DNA of 64,000 bases from positions 310,001 to 374,000 of the forward strand of contig NZ_JAEKFH010000001.1 in assembly GCF_016650695.1 (NCBI RefSeq), written 5' to 3'. The translations under genes were made by a program, and so were the position numbers. The notes under the pieces are model-generated. The model had not been told where the DNA came from, ran no database searches, and saw nothing but the letters and a program-made list of their open reading frames with translations. This stretch comes from Pseudomonas sp. TH41. GTDB lineage: Bacteria > Pseudomonadota > Gammaproteobacteria > Pseudomonadales > Pseudomonadaceae. Below are positions 1-8,092 of the stretch, in pieces. Positions within the stretch are counted from its first letter, which is position 1; each line of letters opens with the position of its first letter.

Positions 1-228
1 ATGGAGCGCTTGGCGGGTTTGGATCCCGTGGTTATGGAGCGGGGGCTTGGCGCTAAACGTGTCAATGCGGCAATTGCGCGGATTATTGTGCAGACTCTGG
101 TCGGCCAGTCCACCGATGCAGTTCCATTAAACCAGGTCGCCCCGGGTAAGCCCAAGCGCGCGCCCAAGGCCACCAAGGCTGCGACCGAAGAAGTCGCTGC
201 CCCGGAATTGGCTGAAGAGCAACGCTGA
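1..228 (+). CDS. C-terminal part of an unidentified protein (possibly a TetR-type regulator)
   Basis: An open frame runs from the first base of the window to a stop at 226-228, so the gene probably begins outside the window; the ATG at position 1 may be internal. The visible 75 residues have a hydrophobic helical start, then a low-complexity Lys/Ala/Pro/Glu-rich tail (about residues 45-75). Such a tail after a helical domain is seen at the end of some TetR-family regulators, but no DNA-binding domain is visible and I do not recognise the family. It converges on the MaoC-like gene that ends 3 bases away. If it is a TetR protein it would be a candidate for the repeated 19-bp operator in this window; that is inference only. 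Confidence 0.4.
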   Translation: MERLAGLDPVVMERGLGAKRVNAAIARIIVQTLVGQSTDAVPLNQVAPGKPKRAPKATKAATEEVAAPELAEEQR

Positions 229-230
229 TA

Positions 231-1088
231 TCAGGCCGTAGGCTCGAACTCGATGAAACCATAACTTAGTACTGGTGCGTCGCGTTCGCAGGCGTGCATC
301 TTGAATAACGCAAAACCTGAGCGCATATGCCACAAATCGATGCGCATGGTTTCACCTGTGAGCATCGGACCTGCATAACGCACGCCGATAGCTCGCAGGC
401 GATCAGGTTCATTATCACAGGCCATTTTCAACACTCCGCGTCCGGCCAAGCCAAAACAACCCAGTCCGCGCAGCATGTACTGCTGAGAGTCGGCTTGCGC
501 CTGAGCGGCGACAGCAATATCGGCTGAAAGCCGGAACAATGTGTCGGCGCCCTCGGGCGTGCGAATTTTCAATGCGCAGTCAGGGCTGCGGTCAGGTATC
601 GCTTCCGGGCGCTGGGAGGGTTGCGGCTGACCGCCAAAGCCGCCGTTGCCGCGCAATACCGTTGTGACTTCAATGCTCACCAGTGCGTTGCCCAGCTCGT
701 CGCTGAGCAGTTGCTCTTGAACCATCAATGCGCCTTTTTCAGGGCCTCTGTCGAACAGGTCCTTGACCTTTTGGGTTAGCACTACACTTCCTTCGACGGG
801 CAGGGGGCGATGCACGCGAAGACTTTCCTGGGCATGCACCATCTGCTGCCAGACGATCCCGCTGCGTGGGTCTTGCTGCCAGAATTCGCCATCGGCCAGG
901 GCCACGGCGCTCATTGGCAAAATGGCTAGTGTCAGGGTGTCTTCGATGTAACGGTTATCGGTGGCTTGCCAGTTCGGGTCGACACCGGCACCGAAGCCTT
1001 CTGCAATGCGAATGCTGTCAGCTCTGCAATAGGTGCGAGTGGAGGCCGCAAACGGCCAATTCATTAGCGTTTGATAATCAAGGGACAC
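231..1088 (-). CDS. MaoC-like (R)-hydratase homologue lacking the catalytic His
   Basis: A double-hotdog MaoC-type protein of about 285 residues, clearly related to the products at 1967-2836 and 51104-51964 and expected to hydrate enoyl-CoA thioesters. I place the start at the GTG at 1088: it has GGAG eight bases upstream and gives the SLDYQ opening shared with the paralogue at 1967-2836, whereas an ATG at 1112 adds eight unrelated residues. The hydratase-2 motif D-x-N-P-x-H, intact in the two paralogues, reads DIAVAA here (about residues 190-195): the Asp remains, but Asn and His are both Ala. The protein may therefore be a non-catalytic partner subunit. It is the last gene of a minus-strand operon with a crotonase and another MaoC, separated from the crotonase by a strong hairpin. 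Confidence 0.8.
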   Translation of the reverse strand: MSLDYQTLMNWPFAASTRTYCRADSIRIAEGFGAGVDPNWQATDNRYIEDTLTLAILPMSAVALADGEFWQQDPRSGIVWQQMVHAQESLRVHRPLPVEGSVVLTQKVKDLFDRGPEKGALMVQEQLLSDELGNALVSIEVTTVLRGNGGFGGQPQPSQRPEAIPDRSPDCALKIRTPEGADTLFRLSADIAVAAQAQADSQQYMLRGLGCFGLAGRGVLKMACDNEPDRLRAIGVRYAGPMLTGETMRIDLWHMRSGFALFKMHACERDAPVLSYGFIEFEPTA

Positions 1089-1116
1089 TACGGTTGCTCC
1101 AGACGATGGCACGATT

Positions 1117-1138
1117 GGGCAGGCCCGTGGGCCTGCCC
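1117..1138. other. Intra-operon GC-rich hairpin
   Basis: A 10-bp perfect inverted repeat (1117-1126 with 1129-1138) with a 2-base loop lies between the crotonase and the following MaoC gene. It has no T-tract in either direction. It could stabilise the upstream mRNA end or attenuate expression of the last gene. Confidence 0.6.
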
Positions 1139-1145
1139 GCGTGGT

Positions 1146-1946
1146 TCAGGATTGGGCTTTTTTGGCGGCTTCCAGCGAGGCGCGCATGCCGGCGGCGGCT
1201 ACAGCGAAGTGCTCGTTGGTTGAGGTGCTGAGGATGTGAGTGTCAAAGTGCGCCATGATCGAATTGCGGAAACCCATTATGTCCGCTGAGCGATTGATCG
1301 AGCGCTTGAGCATGCGCAAGCCAATGGGTGGTGCCTTGGCGATGTGCTCTGCCATGTTCATGGTGTATTGCTCTAGTTCCGCGCGGGGCACCACATGGTT
1401 GACCATGCCCCATTCCTTGGCTTCGGTTGCGCTGATTTTCTGCCCGGTGAACAGAAATTCCTTGGCTTTGCGAATGCCCATTACCCAAGGGTGAACCAGT
1501 GTTTCCACCGAAGCCGCCGCCAGGCTGTGGGCGACGGGATCACTGAAAAAGGCGTCGTCGGAAGCGATCATGATGTCGCACATGTTGGCTACCATGAAGC
1601 CGCCGGCAATACAGGCGCCTTGCACCTGGGCGATCGTAGGCTTGGGAAAGTCCCAGATACGCAGGGCATTGCCCAAGTAATGTTCGCTTTCCCAAAGCCA
1701 GTGTTGCTCGGGCGAGAACTGGCCACGTTTTTCCATACCGTCCATCAAGTCGTGTCCGGCCGAGAAGTGCTTGCCTTTAGCGCCGATAATGAGCACGCGG
1801 ACATTGTCGTCTTTTTTCGCGAGATCCAGGGCGTGGTCGAGTTCGGCGAGCAGATTTTCCGATTCGGCGTTGGCATTGCCGGGCCGGTTGTGACTGATGC
1901 GGGCCACATTGCCGATGATTTCGTAGCTGATGTCTTGGTATTCCAT
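1146..1946 (-). CDS. Enoyl-CoA hydratase/isomerase (crotonase family)
   Basis: A crotonase-fold protein of 266 residues. The first oxyanion-hole segment is KHFSAGHDL and the second is the GACIAGGF stretch, the two peptide-NH positions that hold the thioester carbonyl in this family. Expected reaction: hydration or isomerisation of a 2-enoyl-CoA. I prefer the ATG at 1946 because it has AGGA at good spacing; an in-frame ATG at 1970 overlaps the upstream MaoC stop (ATGA) but has no ribosome site of its own. The gene sits between two MaoC-type hydratases in one minus-strand operon, so two stereochemically different hydration systems are made together. The exact substrate cannot be read from sequence. 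Confidence 0.9.
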   Translation of the reverse strand: MEYQDISYEIIGNVARISHNRPGNANAESENLLAELDHALDLAKKDDNVRVLIIGAKGKHFSAGHDLMDGMEKRGQFSPEQHWLWESEHYLGNALRIWDFPKPTIAQVQGACIAGGFMVANMCDIMIASDDAFFSDPVAHSLAAASVETLVHPWVMGIRKAKEFLFTGQKISATEAKEWGMVNHVVPRAELEQYTMNMAEHIAKAPPIGLRMLKRSINRSADIMGFRNSIMAHFDTHILSTSTNEHFAVAAAGMRASLEAAKKAQS

Positions 1947-1966
1947 GATGGTTTTCCTGTTGTCAG

Positions 1967-2836
1967 TCATGCGTCGAACTCAACGTAACCGTTGTTGAGG
2001 ATGGTGATGTCGCGCTGTGTAGCGGTAACCCTGAAGGAGGCCTGGCCGGGGCCTTCGCGCCAGGCTTCGATACGCAACGTTTCACCGGGATACATGGGTG
2101 CGGCGAAGCGCAGGTTTAGTACCCTCAGTCGAGCGGGGTCGTTGTCGCAAAGCAGCTTGATCAATGCTCTGCCAGCCATTCCGTAGCTGCTCATTCCGTG
2201 CAGGATCGGCTTGTCGAATCCGGCGAGAGCGGAAAAGGCGGGGTCGATGTGCAAGGGATTCAAATCTCCGGACAGCCGGTAAATCACGGCCTGTTCAGGA
2301 CGACTTTCCATCTCGATGCTCAAATCGCAAGGCCGGTCCGCAGGGATTGGATGTGGCTTGGGCTGGCCTTCGGCCGAGCCACCGAAGCCGCCGTTGCCAC
2401 GCATGAAGGTCGACCATTTCGAAGTCGCCAGTAGCGTTTCGGTACGCGCGCAGTAGATGCGTCGCGACATGTACATCACCGCGCCCTTGTCGGCGCCCTT
2501 ATCGAATATCTCATCAACCTGGTCGCGGCCGATCACCTCGCCATGGGCGGGAAGAGGGTGATGCAGGGTCAGAAACTGTTCGCCATGCAGGACCCTGCTC
2601 AGGTCAATGCCAGTTGCCGGATCGGCCAGCCAGGCTGCACCGCCGGCCAGGATGCTGGCCATGGTGGGCAGGGCTTTCAATCCGGGTTCGTAGACGAACT
2701 GCAAGTCTTCGGCGGCAAGAGGGTTGCAGGTAGCGGCGCCGACACCCAGCGCATAAAGGATGGTGTCACGTTCGCTGTAGGTTTGTCTGGCCTCTGGAAT
2801 GGGCCAGTTTTTTATACGTTGGTAATCGAGAGACAC
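1967..2836 (-). CDS. MaoC-type (R)-specific enoyl-CoA hydratase, double hotdog
   Basis: A 289-residue protein with two hotdog halves, the length and layout of hydratase-2 proteins such as the MFE-2 hydratase domain. The catalytic motif is intact: D191, N193 and H196 in SGDLNPLH, followed by the PILHG strand typical of the family. It should add water to a trans-2-enoyl-CoA to give the (3R)-hydroxyacyl-CoA. It leads a minus-strand operon with a crotonase and a His-less paralogue. Divergently transcribed, 193 bases away, is an SDR resembling the (3R)-hydroxyacyl-CoA dehydrogenase half of MFE-2, so hydration and oxidation are made from one control region holding a copy of the 19-bp operator. Confidence 0.9.
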   Translation of the reverse strand: MSLDYQRIKNWPIPEARQTYSERDTILYALGVGAATCNPLAAEDLQFVYEPGLKALPTMASILAGGAAWLADPATGIDLSRVLHGEQFLTLHHPLPAHGEVIGRDQVDEIFDKGADKGAVMYMSRRIYCARTETLLATSKWSTFMRGNGGFGGSAEGQPKPHPIPADRPCDLSIEMESRPEQAVIYRLSGDLNPLHIDPAFSALAGFDKPILHGMSSYGMAGRALIKLLCDNDPARLRVLNLRFAAPMYPGETLRIEAWREGPGQASFRVTATQRDITILNNGYVEFDA

Positions 2837-2891
2837 GTTTTATACCTCGGCCAGGGTGGTTGCTGAGTCATAGCATTGCCTCTAACATTAA

Positions 2892-2910
2892 AACTGTCAA
2901 ATAGTCAGTT
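2892..2910. promoter_or_regulatory. Operator copy 1 (AACTGAC-N5-GTCAGTT type)
   Basis: AACTGTC-AAATA-GTCAGTT, 13 of 14 half-site positions matching the consensus deduced from this window. It lies between the divergent MaoC (start 2836) and SDR (start 3030) genes, placed to control both. Confidence 0.75.
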
Positions 2911-3029
2911 ATGCGGTGTAGTATTCATGTGAGGCCGCTAAAAATAGGCTGTTGGTAATAAATTAGTGACTGAGGTTCAGTTGGACGTCTGAACCCTCAC
3001 TCATAACAAGAACGCTTTGGAGACAGACA

Positions 3030-3893
3030 ATGGCTTTATTGAGTGGGAAAGTAGCAATCATCACCGGTGCCGGGCGCGGGCTGGGGGCTGCTTATGCAAC
3101 GCTTCTGGCCGCCGAGGGAGCAGCGATTGTGGTTAATGACCTGGGGCGCGACGAAAGTGGAGCCTATATTGCCGAATCAGTGGCTCAGGGCATTCGTGAT
3201 AGTGGCGGCCAGGCAGTCGCCCACACCCAGGACATCTCAACCGTCGAAGGTGGTCAGACCTTGTGCGCGGCGGCGCTGGAGCATTTCGGTCGCGCGGATA
3301 TCCTGATCAACAACGCCGGGATCCTTCGTGACAAATCGTTCCTCAAGTTGAGCGAGGCGGATTGGGACGCGGTGATCGCCGTCAACCTCAAGAGCATGTA
3401 CGCCGTTACCCAGCCGGTATTTGGCTGGATGAAGGAGAACGGTGGCGGCGTCATCGTCAATACCTCTTCCACATCAGGTCTGGTTGGCAATTTCGGCCAA
3501 GCCAATTATGCGGCGTCCAAGTGTGGCGCCTGGGGCTTTTCCAACGTATTGGCGATCGAAGCTGCCAAGTTTGGCGTGCGAGTCTGGACCCTGGCACCGG
3601 CCGCGGTTTCCGCGCTGACCGCGCCATTGATGGACGAAGTCAGCAAGGCCCAGTTGGCGCCCGAGCATGTGGCCCAAGTGGTGCTGTACATGGTTAGTGA
3701 GCTATCCGGCCAGCGCACCGGGCATTGCCTGTTCGCCTCCGGTCAGAGCGTGCGGGAGCTGAAGCTGGTGTCCGCCGAGGGTATTCGCGGCGGTGGCGTC
3801 GATCCGCAATTCAGTGCTCAGCGGCTGGCGAACGAGGAGGACAAGGTTTTCCGTTCGGAAACCGCATTGACCATCATGGATTTCTCCCGCTGA
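3030..3893 (+). CDS. SDR, MFE-2-like 3-hydroxyacyl-CoA dehydrogenase
   Basis: A short-chain dehydrogenase of 287 residues. The Rossmann glycine motif (GAGRGLG) is at about residues 13-19, NNAG at about 94-97, the catalytic Ser in the NTSSTSG strand and the Y-x-x-x-K pair at Y150/K154. The extra C-terminal segment after residue 240 and the VVNDLG strand after the first helix match the dehydrogenase part of peroxisomal-type multifunctional enzyme 2, which oxidises (3R)-hydroxyacyl-CoA to 3-oxoacyl-CoA with NAD+. The next gene, 51 bases downstream, is an SCP2-type thiolase, and a hydratase-2 gene is divergent. Together these make a complete hydration, oxidation and thiolysis set. ATG 3030 has GGAG upstream. 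Confidence 0.88.
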   Translation: MALLSGKVAIITGAGRGLGAAYATLLAAEGAAIVVNDLGRDESGAYIAESVAQGIRDSGGQAVAHTQDISTVEGGQTLCAAALEHFGRADILINNAGILRDKSFLKLSEADWDAVIAVNLKSMYAVTQPVFGWMKENGGGVIVNTSSTSGLVGNFGQANYAASKCGAWGFSNVLAIEAAKFGVRVWTLAPAAVSALTAPLMDEVSKAQLAPEHVAQVVLYMVSELSGQRTGHCLFASGQSVRELKLVSAEGIRGGGVDPQFSAQRLANEEDKVFRSETALTIMDFSR

Positions 3894-3944
3894 CAAAGCG
3901 CCCGTCAACTCATCTCGGACGCGCATCGTCCGGTGGAGAACAGC

Positions 3945-5132
3945 ATGAGTAATAAAGTTCTGGTGGCCGGTGTTGGCATGGTCAAGTTCACCAAGCCCGG
4001 CAAGAGTGAAATGTACGACGTCATGGGCGCGCAAGCGATTGCCAATGCCCTCAAGGACGCCGGTATCGAATATGGCCAAGTGCAACAGGCGTATGCCGGC
4101 TTTGTTTCCGGTGACACCTGCTCCGGTCAGACTGCGCTTTACCATGCAGGTTTGACTCAGATTCCGGTGATCAACGTAAACAACGCCTGTGCCAGCGGGT
4201 CTTCGGCCTTGTTCCTGGCGCGTCAGGCAGTCATGAGTGGCGTTGTCGACGTAGCATTGGCTGTCGGCTTTGAACAAATGAATCCCGGTGCCCTGGCCGG
4301 CAGTGATGCCGCTGCCCGAACGCCAATTACCGTGCGTATCGATGAAGCCACTCGGCGTATTCGTGGGTGGGACGAGCTCGCTCCTTCGGGACCACAGTAC
4401 TTCGGCGGAGCGGGGGCCGAGTACATGGAGAAATATAACGTCGGTGCTGAGCTGTTCGGTCGTGTCTCGGTCAAAGCACGCAGCCACGCCGGGCGCAATC
4501 CCTATGCCTTGTTCACCGATCCGCTAACGCTGGAGCAAGTGATGGGCTCTCCAGCGATTTTCGGTCCCTTGACTCGCCTGATGTGCTGCCCACCGACTTG
4601 TGGTGCAGCTGCGACCGTGGTGGTGTCCGAAGCGTATGCACGTAAACATGGGCTAGCCAATTGCGTGGAAATCGCCGGTATGAGCCTGACTACGGATGGA
4701 CCACAAAGCTACGAGTCGGGCAGCATGATTCAAGTGGTGGGTGCTGGCATGACCGCTCTGGCGGCTCAGCAGGCCTATGCGCAAGCAGGTGTCGGACCTC
4801 AGGACCTGGATTTGGTTGAGCTGCATGACTGCTTCTCCTCCAATGAGATCATCAGTTACGAAGCACTGGGTTTGTGTGCTGAAGGCGGTAGCGAGCGCTT
4901 TGTCCTGGACGGGGACAACACCTATGGCGGCCAGGTGGTAACCAATCCATCCGGTGGGCTGCTGTCCAAGGGGCACCCATTGGGTGCGACGGGCCTGGCG
5001 CAGATCGCTGAAGTGTCCTGGCATTTGCGTGGATTGGCGGGTGATCGCCAGGTACCTGGCGCACGTCTGGGTCTGCAACACAACGTTGGGTTGGGTGGCG
5101 CGTGCGTCGTCACCATTCTGAAAAAGCTCTGA
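3945..5132 (+). CDS. SCP2-type thiolase (lipid-transfer protein family)
   Basis: A 395-residue thiolase-superfamily protein of the SCPx/lipid-transfer type. The nucleophilic Cys is present (C82 in NNACASGS), as are the GHPLGATG motif in the C-terminal half and a late Cys in GLGGACVV, so it looks like a competent thiolase cleaving a 3-oxoacyl-CoA with free CoA. It follows the MFE-2-like SDR in one operon. I use the ATG at 3945, preceded by GGAG; a GTG at 3933 lies inside that ribosome site. The intact active site contrasts with the thiolase-fold proteins at 49021-50202 and 53047-54198, which lack the Cys. Confidence 0.9.
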   Translation: MSNKVLVAGVGMVKFTKPGKSEMYDVMGAQAIANALKDAGIEYGQVQQAYAGFVSGDTCSGQTALYHAGLTQIPVINVNNACASGSSALFLARQAVMSGVVDVALAVGFEQMNPGALAGSDAAARTPITVRIDEATRRIRGWDELAPSGPQYFGGAGAEYMEKYNVGAELFGRVSVKARSHAGRNPYALFTDPLTLEQVMGSPAIFGPLTRLMCCPPTCGAAATVVVSEAYARKHGLANCVEIAGMSLTTDGPQSYESGSMIQVVGAGMTALAAQQAYAQAGVGPQDLDLVELHDCFSSNEIISYEALGLCAEGGSERFVLDGDNTYGGQVVTNPSGGLLSKGHPLGATGLAQIAEVSWHLRGLAGDRQVPGARLGLQHNVGLGGACVVTILKKL

Positions 5133-5152
5133 CCCCCGGCGCTCCAGGCCGA

Positions 5153-5190
5153 CGGGCTCGTTCGCTTTGCATGGACGAGCCCGCTTTCTT
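5153..5190 (+). terminator. Rho-independent terminator after the thiolase gene
   Basis: A 9-bp GC-rich stem (5153-5161 with 5175-5183) is followed by a CTTTCTT tract, 20 bases after the thiolase stop. It separates the catabolic operon from folE. Confidence 0.65.
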
Positions 5191-5246
5191 CCAGTCGATT
5201 GATTTGTCTGCGTAGGTATTAGCCAACGCGGTTTCGTGAGGGCGAT

Positions 5247-5807
5247 ATGAGCGAGCAGCTGTCCCAGCACTATCAGGCCATCCTTCAGGGCCTTGGTGAA
5301 AATGTCGAGCGTGAAGGGCTGCTGGACACCCCAAAACGTGCGGCCAAGGCCATGCAGTATTTGTGTAATGGTTACCAGAAAACCGTCGAAGAACTCGTTA
5401 ACGGTGCGCTGTTCGAGTCGAGCAATGATGAGATGGTAATCGTCAAGGATATCGAGCTGTACTCGTTGTGCGAGCACCATCTACTCCCGTTCATTGGCAA
5501 GGCGCATGTGGCCTACATTCCGTCCGGCAAGGTACTGGGCTTGTCGAAGATTGCCCGCATCGTCGATATGTTTGCGCGCCGCCTGCAGATCCAGGAAAAC
5601 CTGACGCGGCAAATTGCCGAGGCGGTCCAGCAAGTCACCAATGCCGTCGGCGTCGCGGTGGTAATTGAAGCGAAGCACCTGTGCATGATGATGCGCGGTG
5701 TGGAAAAGCAGAACTCGATGATGACCACCTCGGTCATGCTCGGACAATTGCGCGAATGCGCCAACACTCGCCAAGAGTTTTTGCAGTTGATCAAAAGCCA
5801 GAAGTGA
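5247..5807 (+). CDS. folE: GTP cyclohydrolase I
   Basis: A 186-residue protein covering the whole FolE fold. The zinc ligands are visible as C75 and H78 in [10 protein letters not shown] and C146 in KHLCMMMRG, and the GTP-binding [10 protein letters not shown] segment is present. It converts GTP to 7,8-dihydroneopterin triphosphate, the first step to folate and tetrahydrobiopterin-type cofactors. It is monocistronic, with a terminator before it and a hairpin after it, and shows no copy of the 19-bp operator. Pseudomonads usually carry more than one folE-type gene, so this could be an accessory copy; whether it serves a pterin-dependent enzyme of the surrounding pathway is unknown. Confidence 0.95.
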   Translation: MSEQLSQHYQAILQGLGENVEREGLLDTPKRAAKAMQYLCNGYQKTVEELVNGALFESSNDEMVIVKDIELYSLCEHHLLPFIGKAHVAYIPSGKVLGLSKIARIVDMFARRLQIQENLTRQIAEAVQQVTNAVGVAVVIEAKHLCMMMRGVEKQNSMMTTSVMLGQLRECANTRQEFLQLIKSQK

Positions 5808-5826
5808 TACGAAGTGACTGATAGCT

Positions 5827-5852
5827 TGTCGGCCCTGAAATCAAGGCCGACA
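5827..5852. terminator. Hairpin between convergent folE and ACAD genes
   Basis: Inverted repeat of 8 bp (5827-5834 with 5845-5852, extendable through the loop) in the 56-base gap between two convergent stops. The T-tract is weak, so it is a probable rather than certain bidirectional terminator. Confidence 0.5.
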
Positions 5853-5863
5853 GCATCTTGATG

Positions 5864-6925
5864 CTAGGCAGGCTGTTCCATTGGTTGGGTCAGCATGCTC
5901 CATAAAGCTGCACCGTCGCGGGCCAAAATCTGCTGCCCCAAGCGCTCTGCCCAGTAGTGTTCGCTGCCGGCATCCGCACGCCATTGCCACAGGCGTCGGG
6001 TGTAATAGTGCAGGCTGTGCTCGTCAGTCACGCCGATGGCACCAAATACCTGGTGGGCCATGGCGGCAGCTCGTCCCGCAGCCTTTCCAACCAGCGCTTT
6101 GGCCACTGCCGCCGCCTGGAAGGGATTGCCTGCATCGATCATCCGTGCCGCATACAGGCCGGCAACTTGGGCGGCGGCTGCCTGGGAGGCTAGCTCGGCA
6201 ATCATGTGCTGAATGGCCTGGAACTTGCCGATCGGTTTGCCGAACTGCACACGTGTGTTGGCATAGTCGACACAGAGCTCCAGCACTTTAGCCAGAGCAC
6301 CGGCCATCTGTATGCTTCTGAGCACAGCGATCAGCGGTTGCAGCGTACTCGTTCCAAGCGCTGCTGGTGTGGCTGAAAACTGGTTGGGACGCGCGTCGCA
6401 CAGGCTCCATTGTGCGCAGGGAAGACGGTCCAGAGTTTCGACTATTTGGTGTTCACCTTCGCTGGCGCGAATCAGGCAGAGGTACAAGCCGCCTTCGCGC
6501 TCAGCGAGTAATACGACATGCTCGACCTGCGGCAACCAGCTCAGTTGCGGATCATGACCCTGCAAGCGATCTTGCCCATCCAGTTGATACAAGCTGGTCG
6601 ATACCGCGATGGGGCCTTCAGGTACGTGCAGTCCGGCACTGGAAAGCGCCCATGCCGCGATGGCAGTTTCGCCAACAGGTAACGGAACAGCATGGGCACC
6701 ACAAAGGCGCAGCATAGGTTCGGTCTCGGTCCAGCTCAGTCCGGCGCCACCATGCTCTTCCTGGCACATGGCAAGTGGGATACCCAACTGCTCGATCTCT
6801 GTCCAGAGGATTGTCGCCGGTTGGCCATCTTCGGCCTCGACCCAGATTTTGCGATCGATACGATCACTGAACAATCGGTTCACTTGTTCTGCGAGCATTT
6901 CGCTGATGTTCATGTCTTCACTCAT
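5864..6925 (-). CDS. Acyl-CoA dehydrogenase, small-type subunit
   Basis: An ACAD of 353 residues with a short N-terminal domain. The C-terminal helical domain is clear: RVQFGKPIGKFQAIQH and the later DEHSLHYYTRRL segment, positions that contact FAD and the neighbouring subunit in the family. The N-terminal substrate-loop motif of classic ACADs is poorly kept. It overlaps the preceding ACAD gene by 4 bases (ATGA). Paired, translationally coupled ACAD genes of this kind form alpha2beta2 enzymes in actinobacterial and proteobacterial steroid degraders, so this is likely one half of a heteromeric dehydrogenase introducing a 2,3-double bond into a bulky acyl-CoA. It is the last gene of the operon. 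Confidence 0.88.
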   Translation of the reverse strand: MSEDMNISEMLAEQVNRLFSDRIDRKIWVEAEDGQPATILWTEIEQLGIPLAMCQEEHGGAGLSWTETEPMLRLCGAHAVPLPVGETAIAAWALSSAGLHVPEGPIAVSTSLYQLDGQDRLQGHDPQLSWLPQVEHVVLLAEREGGLYLCLIRASEGEHQIVETLDRLPCAQWSLCDARPNQFSATPAALGTSTLQPLIAVLRSIQMAGALAKVLELCVDYANTRVQFGKPIGKFQAIQHMIAELASQAAAAQVAGLYAARMIDAGNPFQAAAVAKALVGKAAGRAAAMAHQVFGAIGVTDEHSLHYYTRRLWQWRADAGSEHYWAERLGQQILARDGAALWSMLTQPMEQPA

Positions 6926-8082
6926 CGCAGTCCAAGCCCCTTGGCAATGATGCCGCGCAAAATCTCGCGTGTTCCGCCGCGCAGGGAGAAGCTCGGCACG
7001 TTCTGTACCAGGAAACCCTGCAATTCGCTCAACTTGTTTCCGCTGACAATGGTGGATGGCGTGTCGAGCAGTTCGCGGACGAGCTCCGGGATTCGTTGCT
7101 CATGGGTGTTGCCCAGGTCCTTGACCAGGGCGGCTTCCTTGGCAGGGGAGTGGCCATCCTGAAGTTGGCCAAGGATGGACAGCGACATTTCGCGCAACAC
7201 CGTCAGTTCCGCGAAGGCCTCTCCCAGTTTGCGTGCCGCCAAGCGGTCCGCCTTGTGGTCGCCATGCAGGGCCTCGATGGTCAAGGGCAGCAGAGGAAAG
7301 CTGCTCATATAACGGTCCGGTTGGCTGCGTTCGAAAGCAAGCTCCGCAGTGGCCTGGCTCCAGCCGTCACCTTCTTGTCCCACCAGCATATCGTCAGGGA
7401 CAAAGACATCGTCAAAGACGACTTCATTGAAGTGGGCTTCGCCGGTCAGATCATGAATGGGGCGTACTTCGATGCCGGATGAACGCATGTCGATCAGAAA
7501 CTGCGAGAGCCCTTTGTGGCGCTCCGAGTCAGCACTGGCACCCGTGCGGAACAGCCCGATCATGAAATCGCAGAGGTGTGCGTTGGTGGTCCAGACCTTG
7601 CGGCCATTGAGTCGCCAGCCACCGTCGACGCGGGTAGCGCGTGAACGCAGCGAAGCCAGGTCGGAGCCGGAGTCGGGTTCGCTAAGGCCAATGCAAAACG
7701 AGGCGTGGCCTTTGACGATGAGTGGAATGAAGCGACGGCGTTGCTCTTCACTGCCCAGGCGCAGGAGCAGGGGGCCGCTCTGTCGGTCGCCGAACCAGTG
7801 CGCACCCAGCGGCGCGCCGGCGGCGAGCATTTCTTCGACGACCACGTATCGCTCGAGGCCAGAGCGCTCGTGACCGCCATAGGCTTTGGGCCAGGTCATG
7901 CCGATCCAGCCGCGGCGACCGACTTCAAGGCTGAATTCGCGGTCGAAACCCGTCCAGGAGTGGCCGATCTTCCAGCCGGACCATTGGCTGGCACTGTCTT
8001 GCAGGAACGACCTGACTTCCTGGCGTAATGGCTCCAGGGCGGCAGGCAGCTGTAAGGGTTTGAAGCTGAAGGTTGATGTCAC
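6922..8082 (-). CDS. Acyl-CoA dehydrogenase, large-type subunit
   Basis: A 386-residue ACAD with the complete N-terminal, beta and C-terminal domains. The flavin and substrate motif SEPDSGSDLASL and the GRKVWTTNAH strand are typical, and the C-terminal SLRGGTREILRGIIA segment is the usual FAD-contact end. It sits 10 bases after the CoA-transferase gene and overlaps the smaller ACAD gene by 4 bases, which suggests a fixed-ratio heteromer. Expected reaction: FAD-dependent 2,3-dehydrogenation of an acyl-CoA, passing electrons to ETF. Substrate not deducible. Confidence 0.9.
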   Translation of the reverse strand: MTSTFSFKPLQLPAALEPLRQEVRSFLQDSASQWSGWKIGHSWTGFDREFSLEVGRRGWIGMTWPKAYGGHERSGLERYVVVEEMLAAGAPLGAHWFGDRQSGPLLLRLGSEEQRRRFIPLIVKGHASFCIGLSEPDSGSDLASLRSRATRVDGGWRLNGRKVWTTNAHLCDFMIGLFRTGASADSERHKGLSQFLIDMRSSGIEVRPIHDLTGEAHFNEVVFDDVFVPDDMLVGQEGDGWSQATAELAFERSQPDRYMSSFPLLPLTIEALHGDHKADRLAARKLGEAFAELTVLREMSLSILGQLQDGHSPAKEAALVKDLGNTHEQRIPELVRELLDTPSTIVSGNKLSELQGFLVQNVPSFSLRGGTREILRGIIAKGLGLR

Positions 8083-8092
8083 GGCAGATCCC

